Assembly: GCA_039028155.1 (NCBI GenBank) | Contig: JBCCIS010000004.1 | Location: forward strand, 1-64,000 | Direction of reading: 5' to 3' | Length of the DNA: 64,000 nt | Source of the DNA: Pseudomonadota bacterium | GTDB lineage: Bacteria; Pseudomonadota; Alphaproteobacteria; SP197 | Shown here: one piece after another, positions 44,510-54,029 of the stretch | How the letters are laid out: every line of letters begins with the position of its first letter | Position numbering within the stretch: the first letter of the stretch is position 1 | The notes under the pieces: model-generated | What the model saw: the letters and a program-made list of their open reading frames with translations, nothing else | Database searches by the model: none | Told to the model about the DNA's origin: nothing | Program-made: the position numbers and the translations under genes

Positions 44510-45868
44510 ATGCGCGCGCAAGCCGACATTCTTTGCTTCTCTGACGATCGCGTTCACACCTGGGGCAGCTTTTCGGCCGATGTCGAGTTGTTCCGTCAGG
44601 ACATCGCCAGCGCCACCCACGTGTGCAACATGTTGGCCGGGCGTTACGATTTCATGGTGGGTTTTGCAGCCGCGATGCTCAACGATCAGGTGACGGTGCT
44701 GCCGTCGGCCGCAGCGAGCCAGGCAGTCGCTGCAGCACAGGCGGGTGCCGAGAGGCCACTCCTGCTCGGTGATGCACCGCCGGATCTCGACAACTGCGAG
44801 CGTATCGCGGCTGTGCCGCGCAGCGGCTGTGTTGGCGACCCCATCGCACTGGCGTCAGCACTCGATGGTTCCGTCACCGAGGTTCATGTCTTCACGTCAG
44901 GCTCGACCAAGGACCCCGTGCGACACTTCAAGGACTGGGCCGCTCTAGCGGGCGGTGCCGGACTGACCGAAAAGATCTTGCGCGACCTTGGCTGCGATCC
45001 CGGCTCTTGCGCGATACTGGGCACCACGCCGCACCAGCATATGTACGGGCTTGAGGCGACCATTCTCACAGGCCTGGCCTACGGTCATTCGATCTATGAC
45101 AGAACGATCTTCTATCCAGCGGACCTTGAACGTGCGGCGGAGATCGCGCGAAAGGTCGGCTTCAAGCGTCTGGTTCTCATCACAAGCCCGTCGCACCTGA
45201 GATTTCTCGAGCCGACCATTCTTGCCACGCCGGAGATCTGCGGTGTCGTGTCGGCGACAGCGCCCCTATCACCGGCCCAGGCCGGCCGGTTGGAAGCGCG
45301 CGGTGACCTGCCGGTTATGGAAATCTACGGCACGACCGAAACCGGGTCCCTGGCAGAGCGCCGTACGGTGCGTTCGGACGAATGGCGACCTCTCGACGGT
45401 TTCGTCCTGGAGGACCAGCCACAGGGATGCATGGCAAGCGCTCCTTACCTTCGGGCACCTGTGCGGCTGGGGGATGCCATTGAACAGACATCCCAAGGCC
45501 AGTTCCGACTGCTCGGCCGACCGGACGATATGGTGAACGTCGCCGGCAAACGAACAAATCTCGCGGCGCTCAACGCCATTCTATCGGAAACTAGAGAGAT
45601 CCAGGACGGTGTTGTCCTGCGCTATCCATCCGATGACGGCGATATCATCGCGGTAATCGCCGTCCTTGATCGAGCGTCCAACACGAGCGAAGCCGAAGCA
45701 AAATCCGCCATACGCCGTCAGTTCCGCAAGTATGTCGATCCAATATTCTCGCCCAAGCGAATTGGGTTCACCGACCAACTTCCGCGCTCAAAGACTGGCA
45801 AAATTCCAGAACGTGACATGCGCTCGTTGATGCGGATCGTCGGGATCGTCGGTCGAGACGGCGCGTAG
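44510..45868 (+). CDS. Acyl-CoA synthetase/AMP-ligase, aryl starter activation
   Basis: This 452-residue protein of the adenylate-forming family has the P-loop-like VHVFTSGSTKDPVRHFKDW near residue 125, then TPHQHMYGLEATI, GVVSATAPLSPAQ, EIYGTTETGSLAERR and FRLLGRPDDMVNVAGKRTNLAALN. It ends RSKTGKIPERDMRSLM with the conserved Lys. In aryl-polyene clusters such proteins load the aromatic starter onto ACP. The source of an aryl acid is not encoded in the window, as neither an ammonia-lyase nor a chorismate lyase is seen. It is the last gene of the plus-strand operon. Confidence 0.88.
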   Translation: MRAQADILCFSDDRVHTWGSFSADVELFRQDIASATHVCNMLAGRYDFMVGFAAAMLNDQVTVLPSAAASQAVAAAQAGAERPLLLGDAPPDLDNCERIAAVPRSGCVGDPIALASALDGSVTEVHVFTSGSTKDPVRHFKDWAALAGGAGLTEKILRDLGCDPGSCAILGTTPHQHMYGLEATILTGLAYGHSIYDRTIFYPADLERAAEIARKVGFKRLVLITSPSHLRFLEPTILATPEICGVVSATAPLSPAQAGRLEARGDLPVMEIYGTTETGSLAERRTVRSDEWRPLDGFVLEDQPQGCMASAPYLRAPVRLGDAIEQTSQGQFRLLGRPDDMVNVAGKRTNLAALNAILSETREIQDGVVLRYPSDDGDIIAVIAVLDRASNTSEAEAKSAIRRQFRKYVDPIFSPKRIGFTDQLPRSKTGKIPERDMRSLMRIVGIVGRDGA

Positions 45869-45892
45869 CGCAGTTCGTTCGATTGAGTGACA

Positions 45893-46408
45893 TCAAGGGT
45901 TGCCTGCAAAATCGACGCAAGCCTCGTTCAGCATTCTCCGCGCCTCGGACTCTATCTTCGGCTGAATAAGGGGGTTCCACGCGGCCTGAACGACAGAGGC
46001 ATAGGTACCGCCGAACGTCGTCGGCGTGATGGTGAAGGTTGAAATCGAGCAATCTGACAGACTCATGCGCACGGTGGCATCGACGGCAACAGAGGCATTA
46101 CCGGGAAACAGCGCGGTATCGGACGTCTTGCACGAAAGACCACCTTTGAACGAAAGCGTAACCTGATCGTCGGTCATATCGAGTTGCGCACGCGACAAGG
46201 TGACGCTCTCCAGCACGTCGATGGCTAAGGCAGCGCCGAACGCTTCCTGTCGCAATCCGCTGCACGGCTCGAGTGCGGCGAGCCGCCTTTCAACGATGGT
46301 GTCAGCACTGCTTGAAGACGACAAGGTCAAGCCAACAACGAAGGTGCCAATACAGGTTGACCGGACAATCTGTCGACGTCGTGTACCCACTTTCAGAAAT
46401 CTCCCCAT
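45893..46408 (-). CDS. Exported protein of unknown function
   Basis: This 171-residue protein from the ATG at 46408 has a signal peptide: basic GRFLKVGTRRRQIVRS, then TCIGTFVVGLTLSSSSSA. Two further upstream ATGs (to 46471) are possible. The mature part contains four Cys residues (in EPCSG, LSCKT, SDCSIS and EACVDF), likely two disulfides, and a beta-rich pattern such as QVTLSFKGGLSCKTSD and FTITPTTFGGTY. I do not recognise a family. It converges on the AMP-ligase gene of the polyene cluster with a 24-base gap and may or may not belong to it. Confidence 0.65.
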   Translation of the reverse strand: MGRFLKVGTRRRQIVRSTCIGTFVVGLTLSSSSSADTIVERRLAALEPCSGLRQEAFGAALAIDVLESVTLSRAQLDMTDDQVTLSFKGGLSCKTSDTALFPGNASVAVDATVRMSLSDCSISTFTITPTTFGGTYASVVQAAWNPLIQPKIESEARRMLNEACVDFAGNP

Positions 46409-46691
46409 GTCTTGTCGCCAAACCGGCTCTAAGGTGCCGAACGATGCCATGTCAACTCCAATAAGCGGCACGACTGGCAGATGATCGACACCAACAGTCC
46501 GGGATCAGCCAGGAGCCAGGGGCAAAGTGTCTTGCTCGTCTCTCTGGAGTGATCCTTCGAATCAAACTCCGGCCGCCGGACGATCCGCAACCCGCTTCAT
46601 GGAAGGGGGATGGCGCGGAGCAGGGAACTCACTGGGCCATCAGGGATCGTCTTCCGTGCTGATCGTCGGGCCGTAAACCGTGCAGTGCGTG

Positions 46692-47609
46692 TTAGGCAAT
46701 CTGATCAACGAAGGCCGGGCCCAGGTCATGTGCCAGGGATCGACCGGCTGCTTCATCCATCGCCTCAAGAGGTGGTCGCACATTGGCCCATCGCCGGTCA
46801 CCCGTCGCAACAGCGAGTAACCGCTTCTGTGCTGGTATGGGCGCGTAATGTTGAAACGTCATGCGGACGTTCCGAACCTGCTCGAACGGCGCCTTGGCGG
46901 TTTCCATTTCGCCATGCGCGATAAGGCTGATCACCTCCGCGATGGCCGCGCCATTAAGATTGGCCGTCGCCGATATACAGCCCGGCGCGCCTCGCGCCAT
47001 CGCTTCGAACAGCGGCAACTCTGAGCCGGGATAAACGATCAGCCCGTCGATATCGAGCAGCGCCTTTGTGTTCTCCCAGTCGCCGGAGCTGTCCTTGATA
47101 CCGACAATCTCGTTCGGGAAATCGCGGCGCAAGCGGGCAGCGACGGCGGGCGGAATACCAACGCCGGCGACCTGGGGGATGTGATAGAGGAAGATACGAC
47201 ATGACGCGCGGTCGATACGCGCAATCAGCTCCGCGAAGTATGTGTAAAGGCCATTATCCGAGACGCCTTTAAAATAGAAGGGCGGCAACGTCATGACCGC
47301 CGCGCATCCCATGTCCAGGCAGGCTTGCGACAACCGCACGGTCTCCGGCAGGTTGGTGAGGCCCGTACCCGGCACCAGCCGCTTCGGGTCGGCGCCGGCA
47401 TCGATCAGCGACTCGATCACCGCGATGCGCTCGTCGGAGGCGACCGACAGCGCCTCGCCTGTCGTCCCAAACGGCGCCAGGGCGACGCAGGGCCCGTCCA
47501 AAAGGGCCTTGCCATGGGCGACATAGAGATCCATCGCAACGCTGAGGTCGTCGTTAAAGGGGGTCAGGTTCGGCGCGATCACGCCGCGCAAGGGTTCGAA
47601 CGCCGTCAT
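46692..47609 (-). CDS. Dihydrodipicolinate synthase family lyase
   Basis: This 305-residue class I aldolase fold (DapA/NanA family) has the pyruvate-binding PFGTTGEALS, the catalytic Tyr142 in LYHIPQ and the Schiff-base Lys172 in VGIKDSSGD. The DapA Arg that binds the second carboxylate is not obvious, and it is translationally coupled (ATGA) to an aminotransferase upstream. It is therefore probably a catabolic aldolase or dehydratase rather than lysine biosynthesis. Confidence 0.88.
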   Translation of the reverse strand: MTAFEPLRGVIAPNLTPFNDDLSVAMDLYVAHGKALLDGPCVALAPFGTTGEALSVASDERIAVIESLIDAGADPKRLVPGTGLTNLPETVRLSQACLDMGCAAVMTLPPFYFKGVSDNGLYTYFAELIARIDRASCRIFLYHIPQVAGVGIPPAVAARLRRDFPNEIVGIKDSSGDWENTKALLDIDGLIVYPGSELPLFEAMARGAPGCISATANLNGAAIAEVISLIAHGEMETAKAPFEQVRNVRMTFQHYAPIPAQKRLLAVATGDRRWANVRPPLEAMDEAAGRSLAHDLGPAFVDQIA

Positions 47610-48949
47610 GCCATCTCCTTGAGCCCGTCCGCGGCTGCACCGATCGCCTCTACCGTATGCGTGACATCGTCGGCGTCATGAGCCAGCGAGATATAGAACT
47701 TGCTGTCGCCCTTCAGGATGCCGCGTTCGCGCAGCACATTGTTGAATGACCGCAAGGACGTGGCGTCAGCGCCGAGCACATCGCGGTAGTCCTTGACCGG
47801 GCGCTCGGTAAAGACAACGTCGAAGAGAACGGGATCGCCGACAATCCGGTGTGGCGCGCCGACGCGGGTCAGGTGATCGCCCAGTGCGGTCATGATTGTC
47901 TGGCCAGTCTCACGCATCTGCTGATAGCTGCCGGGGCGGCGCAGGATCTCCAGTGTCTTGAGACCGGCAACGGCGGCGACCGGGTTGCCGCTGAGCGTGC
48001 CGACCTGAAAGGTGAAGCTTTCCGCGCCGACCTTCGCCTTGTCGAAGTGCGCCATGAGATCGGCACGCCCGGCAATCGCGGCTAGCGGAAAACCACCGCC
48101 GATGACCTTGCCGAGGGTGCAGATATCCGGCGTGACGCCATAACGTTCCTGACCGCCGCCGTACGCGAGGCGAAAGCCGGTGACGACTTCGTCAAAGACC
48201 AGGACGATGCCGTGTTTTGTCGCCTCCGCGCGCAGTGTTTCCAGAAAGCCGGGCGCTGGCGGGATGAGCCGCTGCAGTGGTTCGACGATGATACCGGCAA
48301 GTTCGCCGGCGTGTTCCTCGATGAGCTGCCGGGCAAAATCGGCATCGTTGAACGGCGCAACGATGACGCCGTCGCGCACGGTTTCGGGGATGCCGGCGGA
48401 ATCGGGTACCGGTTGTGGAAAGTTCTCCAGGCGCTGCGGTGCCAGGCTCATCAGTGCCTCACCGGACATGCCGTGATAACCGCCCTCGAACTTCAGGATC
48501 TTGTCGCGGCCGGTATGGGCGCGGGCCAGCCGCATGGCGTACATATCGGCCTCCGACCCGGTGCTGACATATCGCAGCTGTTCGGCACACGCGACGGCGT
48601 CGCAGATCACCTCGGCCAACTCGATGCCAGCAGCGTTGGACGCGAAGAAGGTGACGCCGCGGCGTAACTGTTGCTCGACGGCATCGTTCACTTCGGGATG
48701 ACCGTGGCCGACAAGCATAGGACCGGAACCGAGCAGAAAGTCGACATACTCGTTGCCGCTCTCATCCCAGACTCGGCCGCCGCGGCCTTCGCGAATGACG
48801 ATGGACGGGTCGAAGTTGCCGAACCCGCCGGCAGGCAGAACCCGCGCGGCCCGCTCGATCAGGTCCCGCTCGGCATCGCCCTTGTTCCCATGTGCCATGG
48901 CAGCGTCCTGGTTCGCGATTTTGACGGCAAGAGATGGTGATGTGGCCAC
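47606..48949 (-). CDS. Class III aminotransferase (glutamate-1-semialdehyde mutase-like)
   Basis: This 447-residue PLP enzyme of fold type I has Asp253 in LVFDEVVTGFR and the PLP Lys281 in CTLGKVIGGGFP. The N-terminal region with PAGGFGNFDPSIVIREGRGGRVWDESGNEYVDFLLGSGPMLVGHGHPEV resembles the HemL group, but many relatives are catabolic aminotransferases or amino mutases. An ATG at 48898 is an alternative start. It is the first gene of a two-gene operon with the DapA-like lyase and divergent from a LysR gene, its likely regulator. Confidence 0.88.
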   Translation of the reverse strand: MATSPSLAVKIANQDAAMAHGNKGDAERDLIERAARVLPAGGFGNFDPSIVIREGRGGRVWDESGNEYVDFLLGSGPMLVGHGHPEVNDAVEQQLRRGVTFFASNAAGIELAEVICDAVACAEQLRYVSTGSEADMYAMRLARAHTGRDKILKFEGGYHGMSGEALMSLAPQRLENFPQPVPDSAGIPETVRDGVIVAPFNDADFARQLIEEHAGELAGIIVEPLQRLIPPAPGFLETLRAEATKHGIVLVFDEVVTGFRLAYGGGQERYGVTPDICTLGKVIGGGFPLAAIAGRADLMAHFDKAKVGAESFTFQVGTLSGNPVAAVAGLKTLEILRRPGSYQQMRETGQTIMTALGDHLTRVGAPHRIVGDPVLFDVVFTERPVKDYRDVLGADATSLRSFNNVLRERGILKGDSKFYISLAHDADDVTHTVEAIGAAADGLKEMA

Positions 48950-49054
48950 GGACTTTAACTCCCAACAACGGTCGATTCTGCAGTTTTCGATATGTTTGAC
49001 TGACCCGCAATAACAAGATTAGGCTAATTAGGTGAATGATTTTCAGTCAACGCC

Positions 49055-49972
49055 ATGCCCGAGCCACTTCTCGACCTGCGCCACCTCCAGATGATCCGGG
49101 CAATCGGCCGGACCGGCCGCGTGACCGATGCGGCCGACGAACTTGGCCTGACGCCATCGGCCCTGTCGCACCGCATCAAGGAGGCGGAGCGTCGGCTCGG
49201 CGTACGTCTGTTCGAGCGGCTGCACAAACGGCTCCGGATGACAGCGGCGGCTGAGTATCTCGCCGACGCCAGCGACCGCTGGCTGGTTGAGATGGAGCGT
49301 GTCGAGGCCGATGTCCGGCGCATGAACAACGGCATGGATCATATCGTCCGCATAGCCGTCGAGGCCTACAGCTCCTATCACTGGCTGCCGGGTTTCTTGA
49401 GCTACTTTCACGACAAGACGAGCGGCATCGACATTCAGGTCATGGCCGCGGCCGGACGCGATCCGATGCAGGCGTTGTCCAACCGACAGGTGGATCTGGT
49501 CGTGATGTCCGGCGAGTCGTCGATGCGCGATGCGCGGAGCTGGCCGCTGTTCGACGATCCCCTGCTCTTTATCACACCGCCGGACCACCGGCTTGCCGGC
49601 AAGGCGTTCATCGGCGGCCCCGACATCGAAGGCGAGACGTTCATCACCTATACAAAGGTGCCGGAACCCGATCGCGAATTCGCCCGTCTGTTCCGGGCCG
49701 AAGGCTACTATCCGCGCTGGGGCGCCACGGTCGAACTGCCGGAAGCCATCGTCGAACTGGTCGCGGCCGGCCAGGGGACAAGCGTGCTCGCCGGCTGGGC
49801 CATGCAGCCCCACGTCGCGAGCGGCCGCATCGCCGCCATGCCGGTCGGCGCCAACGGCATCTTGATCTCGTGGCAAGCGCTTGCGCGCGGCGATGAACCG
49901 GACGACGGACCGGTCGTCGCGACGGCACAGCACCTGGTCGACTGGTGTGCGACTAAGGAAGGCGGCTTCTAG
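49055..49972 (+). CDS. LysR-family transcriptional regulator
   Basis: This 305-residue regulator has its helix-turn-helix at residues 5-65: LLDLRHLQMIRAIGRTGRVTDAADELGLTPSALSHRIKEAERRLG. The effector domain begins MDHIVRIAVEAYSSYHWLPGFLSYF. It is similar to MetR-like LysR proteins. It is divergent from the aminotransferase/DapA operon with a 105-base gap and converges on the DMGDH-like gene 12 bases away. The aminotransferase operon is the most likely target. Confidence 0.9.
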   Translation: MPEPLLDLRHLQMIRAIGRTGRVTDAADELGLTPSALSHRIKEAERRLGVRLFERLHKRLRMTAAAEYLADASDRWLVEMERVEADVRRMNNGMDHIVRIAVEAYSSYHWLPGFLSYFHDKTSGIDIQVMAAAGRDPMQALSNRQVDLVVMSGESSMRDARSWPLFDDPLLFITPPDHRLAGKAFIGGPDIEGETFITYTKVPEPDREFARLFRAEGYYPRWGATVELPEAIVELVAAGQGTSVLAGWAMQPHVASGRIAAMPVGANGILISWQALARGDEPDDGPVVATAQHLVDWCATKEGGF

Positions 49973-49984
49973 AGTGAGCCGAGC

Positions 49985-52405
49985 CTAGGCGCGGAGCCGA
50001 TCGTTGTCGGGGTCGTAGACGTGGGGTGCGTGGCGAACGGCCGCCCGTTCCTCGCCGAAGATCGATACCGCACAACGCTCGCCCATGGCCAAGCTGTCTG
50101 ATCGCACATAACCGAGCACAAGATGCTTGTCCGTGCGGAACCCCATGCTGCATGAGGTCACATAGCCGATCCATTCACCGTCCTTGAGTATGGGGTCGCT
50201 GGCGAGTGCGTCGGGGCCCGGATCCAGGAGTTCCAGACCGATGAAGGTCCAGTCCGGCATCGATAGCGATTGCGCGACGACCCCATCGCGCCCGATGAAG
50301 TCGTCTTTGTTGAGATTGGCGAAGCGTTCGAGCCCGGCATCGAACAAGGTGTATTCGACACCAAAGTCCGTGCCCCAACCGTGATAGCCCTTCTCGATGC
50401 GCATGGCGTTCAGCGCATAGGAACCGAAGTCGCACAGGCCGTGGGCTGCACCGGTCTCCTTGATGGCGTCGTAGATCCTCTTCAATTCGGACGAGGCGAG
50501 GTGCAGTTCCCAACCGAGCTCGCCAACATAGGAAACACGCATCGCCGTTACCGGAACACCGGCCAGGTCGATCTCCGCAACACTCATCCAGGGTGCCGCC
50601 GCCGCACTCAGAGCGGCGTTTGTCAGCGTCGCCAGAACATCACGCGATTTTGGTCCCATGACCATCAGTGCTGCGTCATGGTCGGCGCCGCGCCTCAGCG
50701 TCACGCTGCCATCGCCGGGCAGGTGCGCCAATAGCCAGTCGAAATCCCTGAGATCGGCCAGCGTCGGCCCGCACAACAGGAAGCGGTCGTCGGCAAGCCG
50801 GGCGATCGTCGCTTCCGACCAGATGCGGCCCTTGGGCGTCAGCATGTAACTCAAGCGGACACGACCCGGCTTCGGCATGCCGCCGCAGAAGACGCGCGAC
50901 AGATAGGCTTCGGCGCCGGGGCCCTCGACCGTGTATTTGGTGAAGCCGCCGTGATCCATGACACCCACGCCGTCACGAACGGTCTCACACTCCGCCCTGA
51001 CGGCGTCATGCCAGGGTTCGTCGCCAAAGCTCAACGCGCCGGTGTCCGTCGCGCCGTCGCGTTCGAACCAGAAAGCGCGCTCCCAACCGGCGATCTGGCC
51101 CATCACTGCGCCGCGCTTCACCAACGTATCGTAGAGCGGCGTCGCCTGGACCGGGCGCACAGACTGCAGGATTCGGTGGGGATAGGGGATGGCGTACTGG
51201 AGTTCATAGAGCTCTGAGGCGCGCCGCGACGCATAGTCATGGCTTGCCCAACCGTCGAAGCGGCGGGGATCCCAGGCGGCGAGATCCCACTCCGTCTCGC
51301 CCTCGGTAATCCACTCGGCCATCGCCTTGCCGATCGCGGCGGAATGCGTGATGCCGATCTGAACGCCGGTCGCGTGGTAGATGTTTCTGAGATCGGCCGC
51401 CGGCCCGACAAGTGGCAGGGCGTCAGGCGCATAAGCGATTGGGCCGTTTACGAACCGCTGCGCGCCCGCCTCGCCCAGGATCGGCACGTGGACAAGGGTT
51501 TCCTCAAAAACCTCCAGGATGTCGTCGACACTGTCGGGGAAGAGTTGGTGGGCAAAGTCGTCGGGCGGTCCATCCGGCCAGGCCGAACGGCCGGCATGGC
51601 AGTAGGACCCGAACAGGAAACCATTGCCCTCGCGCCGCAGATAAAATCGAATGTCGGGATCGCGGACGAGCGGAAAGAGGGCCTTGTCGGCTTTAAGCGT
51701 CGCCAGCGGATCGGTGACGAGATACTGGTGCTCCAGTGTCGTGACCGGCAGATGCTGGCCCGCCATGGCGGCGATCCGGGCGCCATAGAAACCCGCCGCG
51801 TTGATGACGATGCCGGCGGTGACCGTCCCCTTCTCGGTCACGACATCCCACTCGCCGCACGGTCGTACTCCAAGACCGGTCACCGGCGTGAAGCGTGCGA
51901 CCTCCGCGCCCAAGTCTCGCGCGCCCTTGGCGAGCGCCTGAGTCAGCTGGCTGGGGTCGATATCGCCTTCATAGGGATCGAAGATGCCGCCCAGGACCGT
52001 GTCATCGGCCTGCCAATAGGGATGCATCGCCTCCATCTCCGCCGGCGACAGGACGCGGAGATCAAAGCCAGCGCTGTGCGACACCCCGGCCAGGTGATGG
52101 AACAGTGCCATGCGCTCCGGCGTGTGGGCAGGCCAGAACGCGCCGGTGTGGCGATAGGTGATCGGGCTGTCGACGGTGTCGCTCAGATCCTTGTAAAGCC
52201 GCCATGCGTAGTTGCCCGCACGCATGCCAAGCCACGAGTTGGCATAGGTCGGGATGTTGCCGGCCGCGTGCCAGGTCGAGCCGGCCGTCAGCTCGTCCTT
52301 TTCCAGAAGCAGCGTGTCGGTAACACCGGCAAGCGCAAGATGGTAGAGGATCGCCGTTCCGACGGCGCCGCCGCCGATGACGACCACATGGGCGTGGGAC
52401 TTCAT
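49985..52405 (-). CDS. Dimethylglycine/sarcosine dehydrogenase-like flavoprotein with GcvT domain
   Basis: This 806-residue two-domain protein has an N-terminal DAO domain with HVVVIGGGAVGTAILYHLALAG and the covalent-FAD His46 in GSTWHAAGN. A C-terminal GcvT-like folate domain from about residue 425 ends with LERFANLNKDDFIGRD and VTSCSMGF. Such proteins oxidise N-methyl amino acids and pass the methyl carbon to tetrahydrofolate as methylene-THF or release formaldehyde. It follows the MttB-like gene after 3 bases and is the last gene of a seven-gene operon. The GcvT part suggests direct coupling to C1-folate. Confidence 0.9.
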   Translation of the reverse strand: MKSHAHVVVIGGGAVGTAILYHLALAGVTDTLLLEKDELTAGSTWHAAGNIPTYANSWLGMRAGNYAWRLYKDLSDTVDSPITYRHTGAFWPAHTPERMALFHHLAGVSHSAGFDLRVLSPAEMEAMHPYWQADDTVLGGIFDPYEGDIDPSQLTQALAKGARDLGAEVARFTPVTGLGVRPCGEWDVVTEKGTVTAGIVINAAGFYGARIAAMAGQHLPVTTLEHQYLVTDPLATLKADKALFPLVRDPDIRFYLRREGNGFLFGSYCHAGRSAWPDGPPDDFAHQLFPDSVDDILEVFEETLVHVPILGEAGAQRFVNGPIAYAPDALPLVGPAADLRNIYHATGVQIGITHSAAIGKAMAEWITEGETEWDLAAWDPRRFDGWASHDYASRRASELYELQYAIPYPHRILQSVRPVQATPLYDTLVKRGAVMGQIAGWERAFWFERDGATDTGALSFGDEPWHDAVRAECETVRDGVGVMDHGGFTKYTVEGPGAEAYLSRVFCGGMPKPGRVRLSYMLTPKGRIWSEATIARLADDRFLLCGPTLADLRDFDWLLAHLPGDGSVTLRRGADHDAALMVMGPKSRDVLATLTNAALSAAAAPWMSVAEIDLAGVPVTAMRVSYVGELGWELHLASSELKRIYDAIKETGAAHGLCDFGSYALNAMRIEKGYHGWGTDFGVEYTLFDAGLERFANLNKDDFIGRDGVVAQSLSMPDWTFIGLELLDPGPDALASDPILKDGEWIGYVTSCSMGFRTDKHLVLGYVRSDSLAMGERCAVSIFGEERAAVRHAPHVYDPDNDRLRA

Positions 52406-52408
52406 ACT

Positions 52409-53932
52409 TTACGTCGCCGGCAGGTGAATAGGGAACGCCACCCTGATCCGTGCTTCACGGTCGGCGGGCAAATGGCTGGGCGGATCGGCCTTGTCGATCT
52501 CGGCGACACGCTGCCTGGCGCGCTGCCAGATCGACTTTGCCCCGTCATCGGTCCAATCGGCGATGCTCTGGCGGTCGCCGAGATCGGGATAGGTGTATTC
52601 GGACTTCATCAGCGCGAGAGTCTGATCTTCGCCAAGATAGTGGCCGGGACCCGTCACCACGCGTTCGATCATGTCTAGATCGATGGCGTCGTGAGGCATC
52701 TCGATGCCGCGGACCGATCGCAGGATCGCACCGCACATGTCGTTGTCGATCACCAGCGCTTCGGGCGACGCCGCCATGATCGAGCCGAGCATACCGACCG
52801 AGAGGTTGATCATGTCCGCACCGGCCTGGGCGGCGAGCGCCACGGTGTACCCCTTCTCATAGCCGGACTGGGCGTCTGCCAGCTTGGCGTCGGTCATGCC
52901 TGCTGAGACGGTCGACGGCAGACCCAGATCCAGCATCAATTGTGCGGCAGCCGCGTTGGCCACCGCCGCCTCGCCACTGCCGCCGGTCATCGCCCCGGTT
53001 CTGAGATCGGAGATGAACGGCATGAAGGCGAAGATGCAGGGGAAGCCGGGCCGGATCAGATCGACAATCATGAGGCCCCCCAGACACTCAGCCAGACCTT
53101 GCGCCAAGGCGCCGGCGAGCGTTACCGGACTGGTCGCACCAGCCTGAGCGGCGGTGCAAATCTGCAACGGCATGCCGGCGGCGATGGCCGCTTCCATGAT
53201 GGCGAGGCCTTCGCTCGCAAAACGCAGCGGCGGCACGACGTGAACGGTGACGGCAAAGCAGAACGGCCGGGCGCGAAATCCGTCGTCCCTTCCCAAAGCC
53301 ATATCGAAGAGCTGTGTCACCGGCACCACGTGCTCCGCCGAGTCAAAACTCACGCCGATCGGTTTCGAGGTCGCCTTCATGCACGCAAAGGCCGTGTTGA
53401 GGTCCAGCTCGAGAGGCGTCGCCATGTCCCGTGCGACAACGGGCCGCACGCCGTAGTGGATGTTGTCACTGACCCCGACGATGCGCATCAGACGGTAGAG
53501 ATCAGCAAGACCGGCATCGCGGAACATCATGGCGTCGGCATCCAGGATCTCGACCGCTGCCCCACCGGTTCCGATATGAACTCGGCCGCCGCCAATCTCC
53601 AGCCCCGTATCGTCCGTGAAGCCCGGCAACGCCACCGTGCGGGCGGTTCGGCGAAGGGCGTCCTCGACCATGGCACGCGGAAACGTCAGGCGGCCATCGG
53701 AACGCAGCCGGGCTCCGTTCATGCAGGCGCGCTCGATCAGGTGTGGCGCACAGTCGGCGAAACCGATTTCGCCAACAATCGCAAACGCCGCATCGATGAC
53801 GGTCTCTGTCTCGGCCGCGGAGAGCGGACGAAGCCGACCGCCCACAGGCGGTGGTGTCCGCGCCGTCTCAACATTGTTTGGGACTTTCCGCCGCCGCCGT
53901 TGCGCCACGCGACCGCTCCGTTCGCTGTTCAT
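52409..53932 (-). CDS. MttB-family (non-pyrrolysine) corrinoid methyltransferase-like protein
   Basis: This is a 507-residue protein of the trimethylamine methyltransferase superfamily, with SAAETETVIDAAFAIVGEIGFADCAPHLIERACMNGA near the N-terminus and GAVEI-like and GGSGEAAVANAAAAQLMLDLGLPSTVSAGMTDAKLADAQSGYEKGY segments. No in-frame UAG is present, so it is of the non-pyrrolysine type, whose characterised member demethylates glycine betaine (MtgB). The partner corrinoid protein and a reactivase are not visible nearby. The combination with the DMGDH-like gene suggests stepwise demethylation of a quaternary or tertiary amine. Confidence 0.87.
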   Translation of the reverse strand: MNSERSGRVAQRRRRKVPNNVETARTPPPVGGRLRPLSAAETETVIDAAFAIVGEIGFADCAPHLIERACMNGARLRSDGRLTFPRAMVEDALRRTARTVALPGFTDDTGLEIGGGRVHIGTGGAAVEILDADAMMFRDAGLADLYRLMRIVGVSDNIHYGVRPVVARDMATPLELDLNTAFACMKATSKPIGVSFDSAEHVVPVTQLFDMALGRDDGFRARPFCFAVTVHVVPPLRFASEGLAIMEAAIAAGMPLQICTAAQAGATSPVTLAGALAQGLAECLGGLMIVDLIRPGFPCIFAFMPFISDLRTGAMTGGSGEAAVANAAAAQLMLDLGLPSTVSAGMTDAKLADAQSGYEKGYTVALAAQAGADMINLSVGMLGSIMAASPEALVIDNDMCGAILRSVRGIEMPHDAIDLDMIERVVTGPGHYLGEDQTLALMKSEYTYPDLGDRQSIADWTDDGAKSIWQRARQRVAEIDKADPPSHLPADREARIRVAFPIHLPAT

Positions 53933-54029
53933 GCCTCGCTCAGTGACGATAGGTGCCGCCGTTGAGGCCGCACAATTCCAAAAGTCGCGGGTTATCAGAG
54001 GAAGATTTCATCCACGTAGACGCGGCCGG

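Noticed and set aside
51239-52678. 479-codon plus-strand frame opposite the DMGDH-like gene
   Set aside because: Spans the boundary of two well-supported minus-strand genes and has no recognisable domain.
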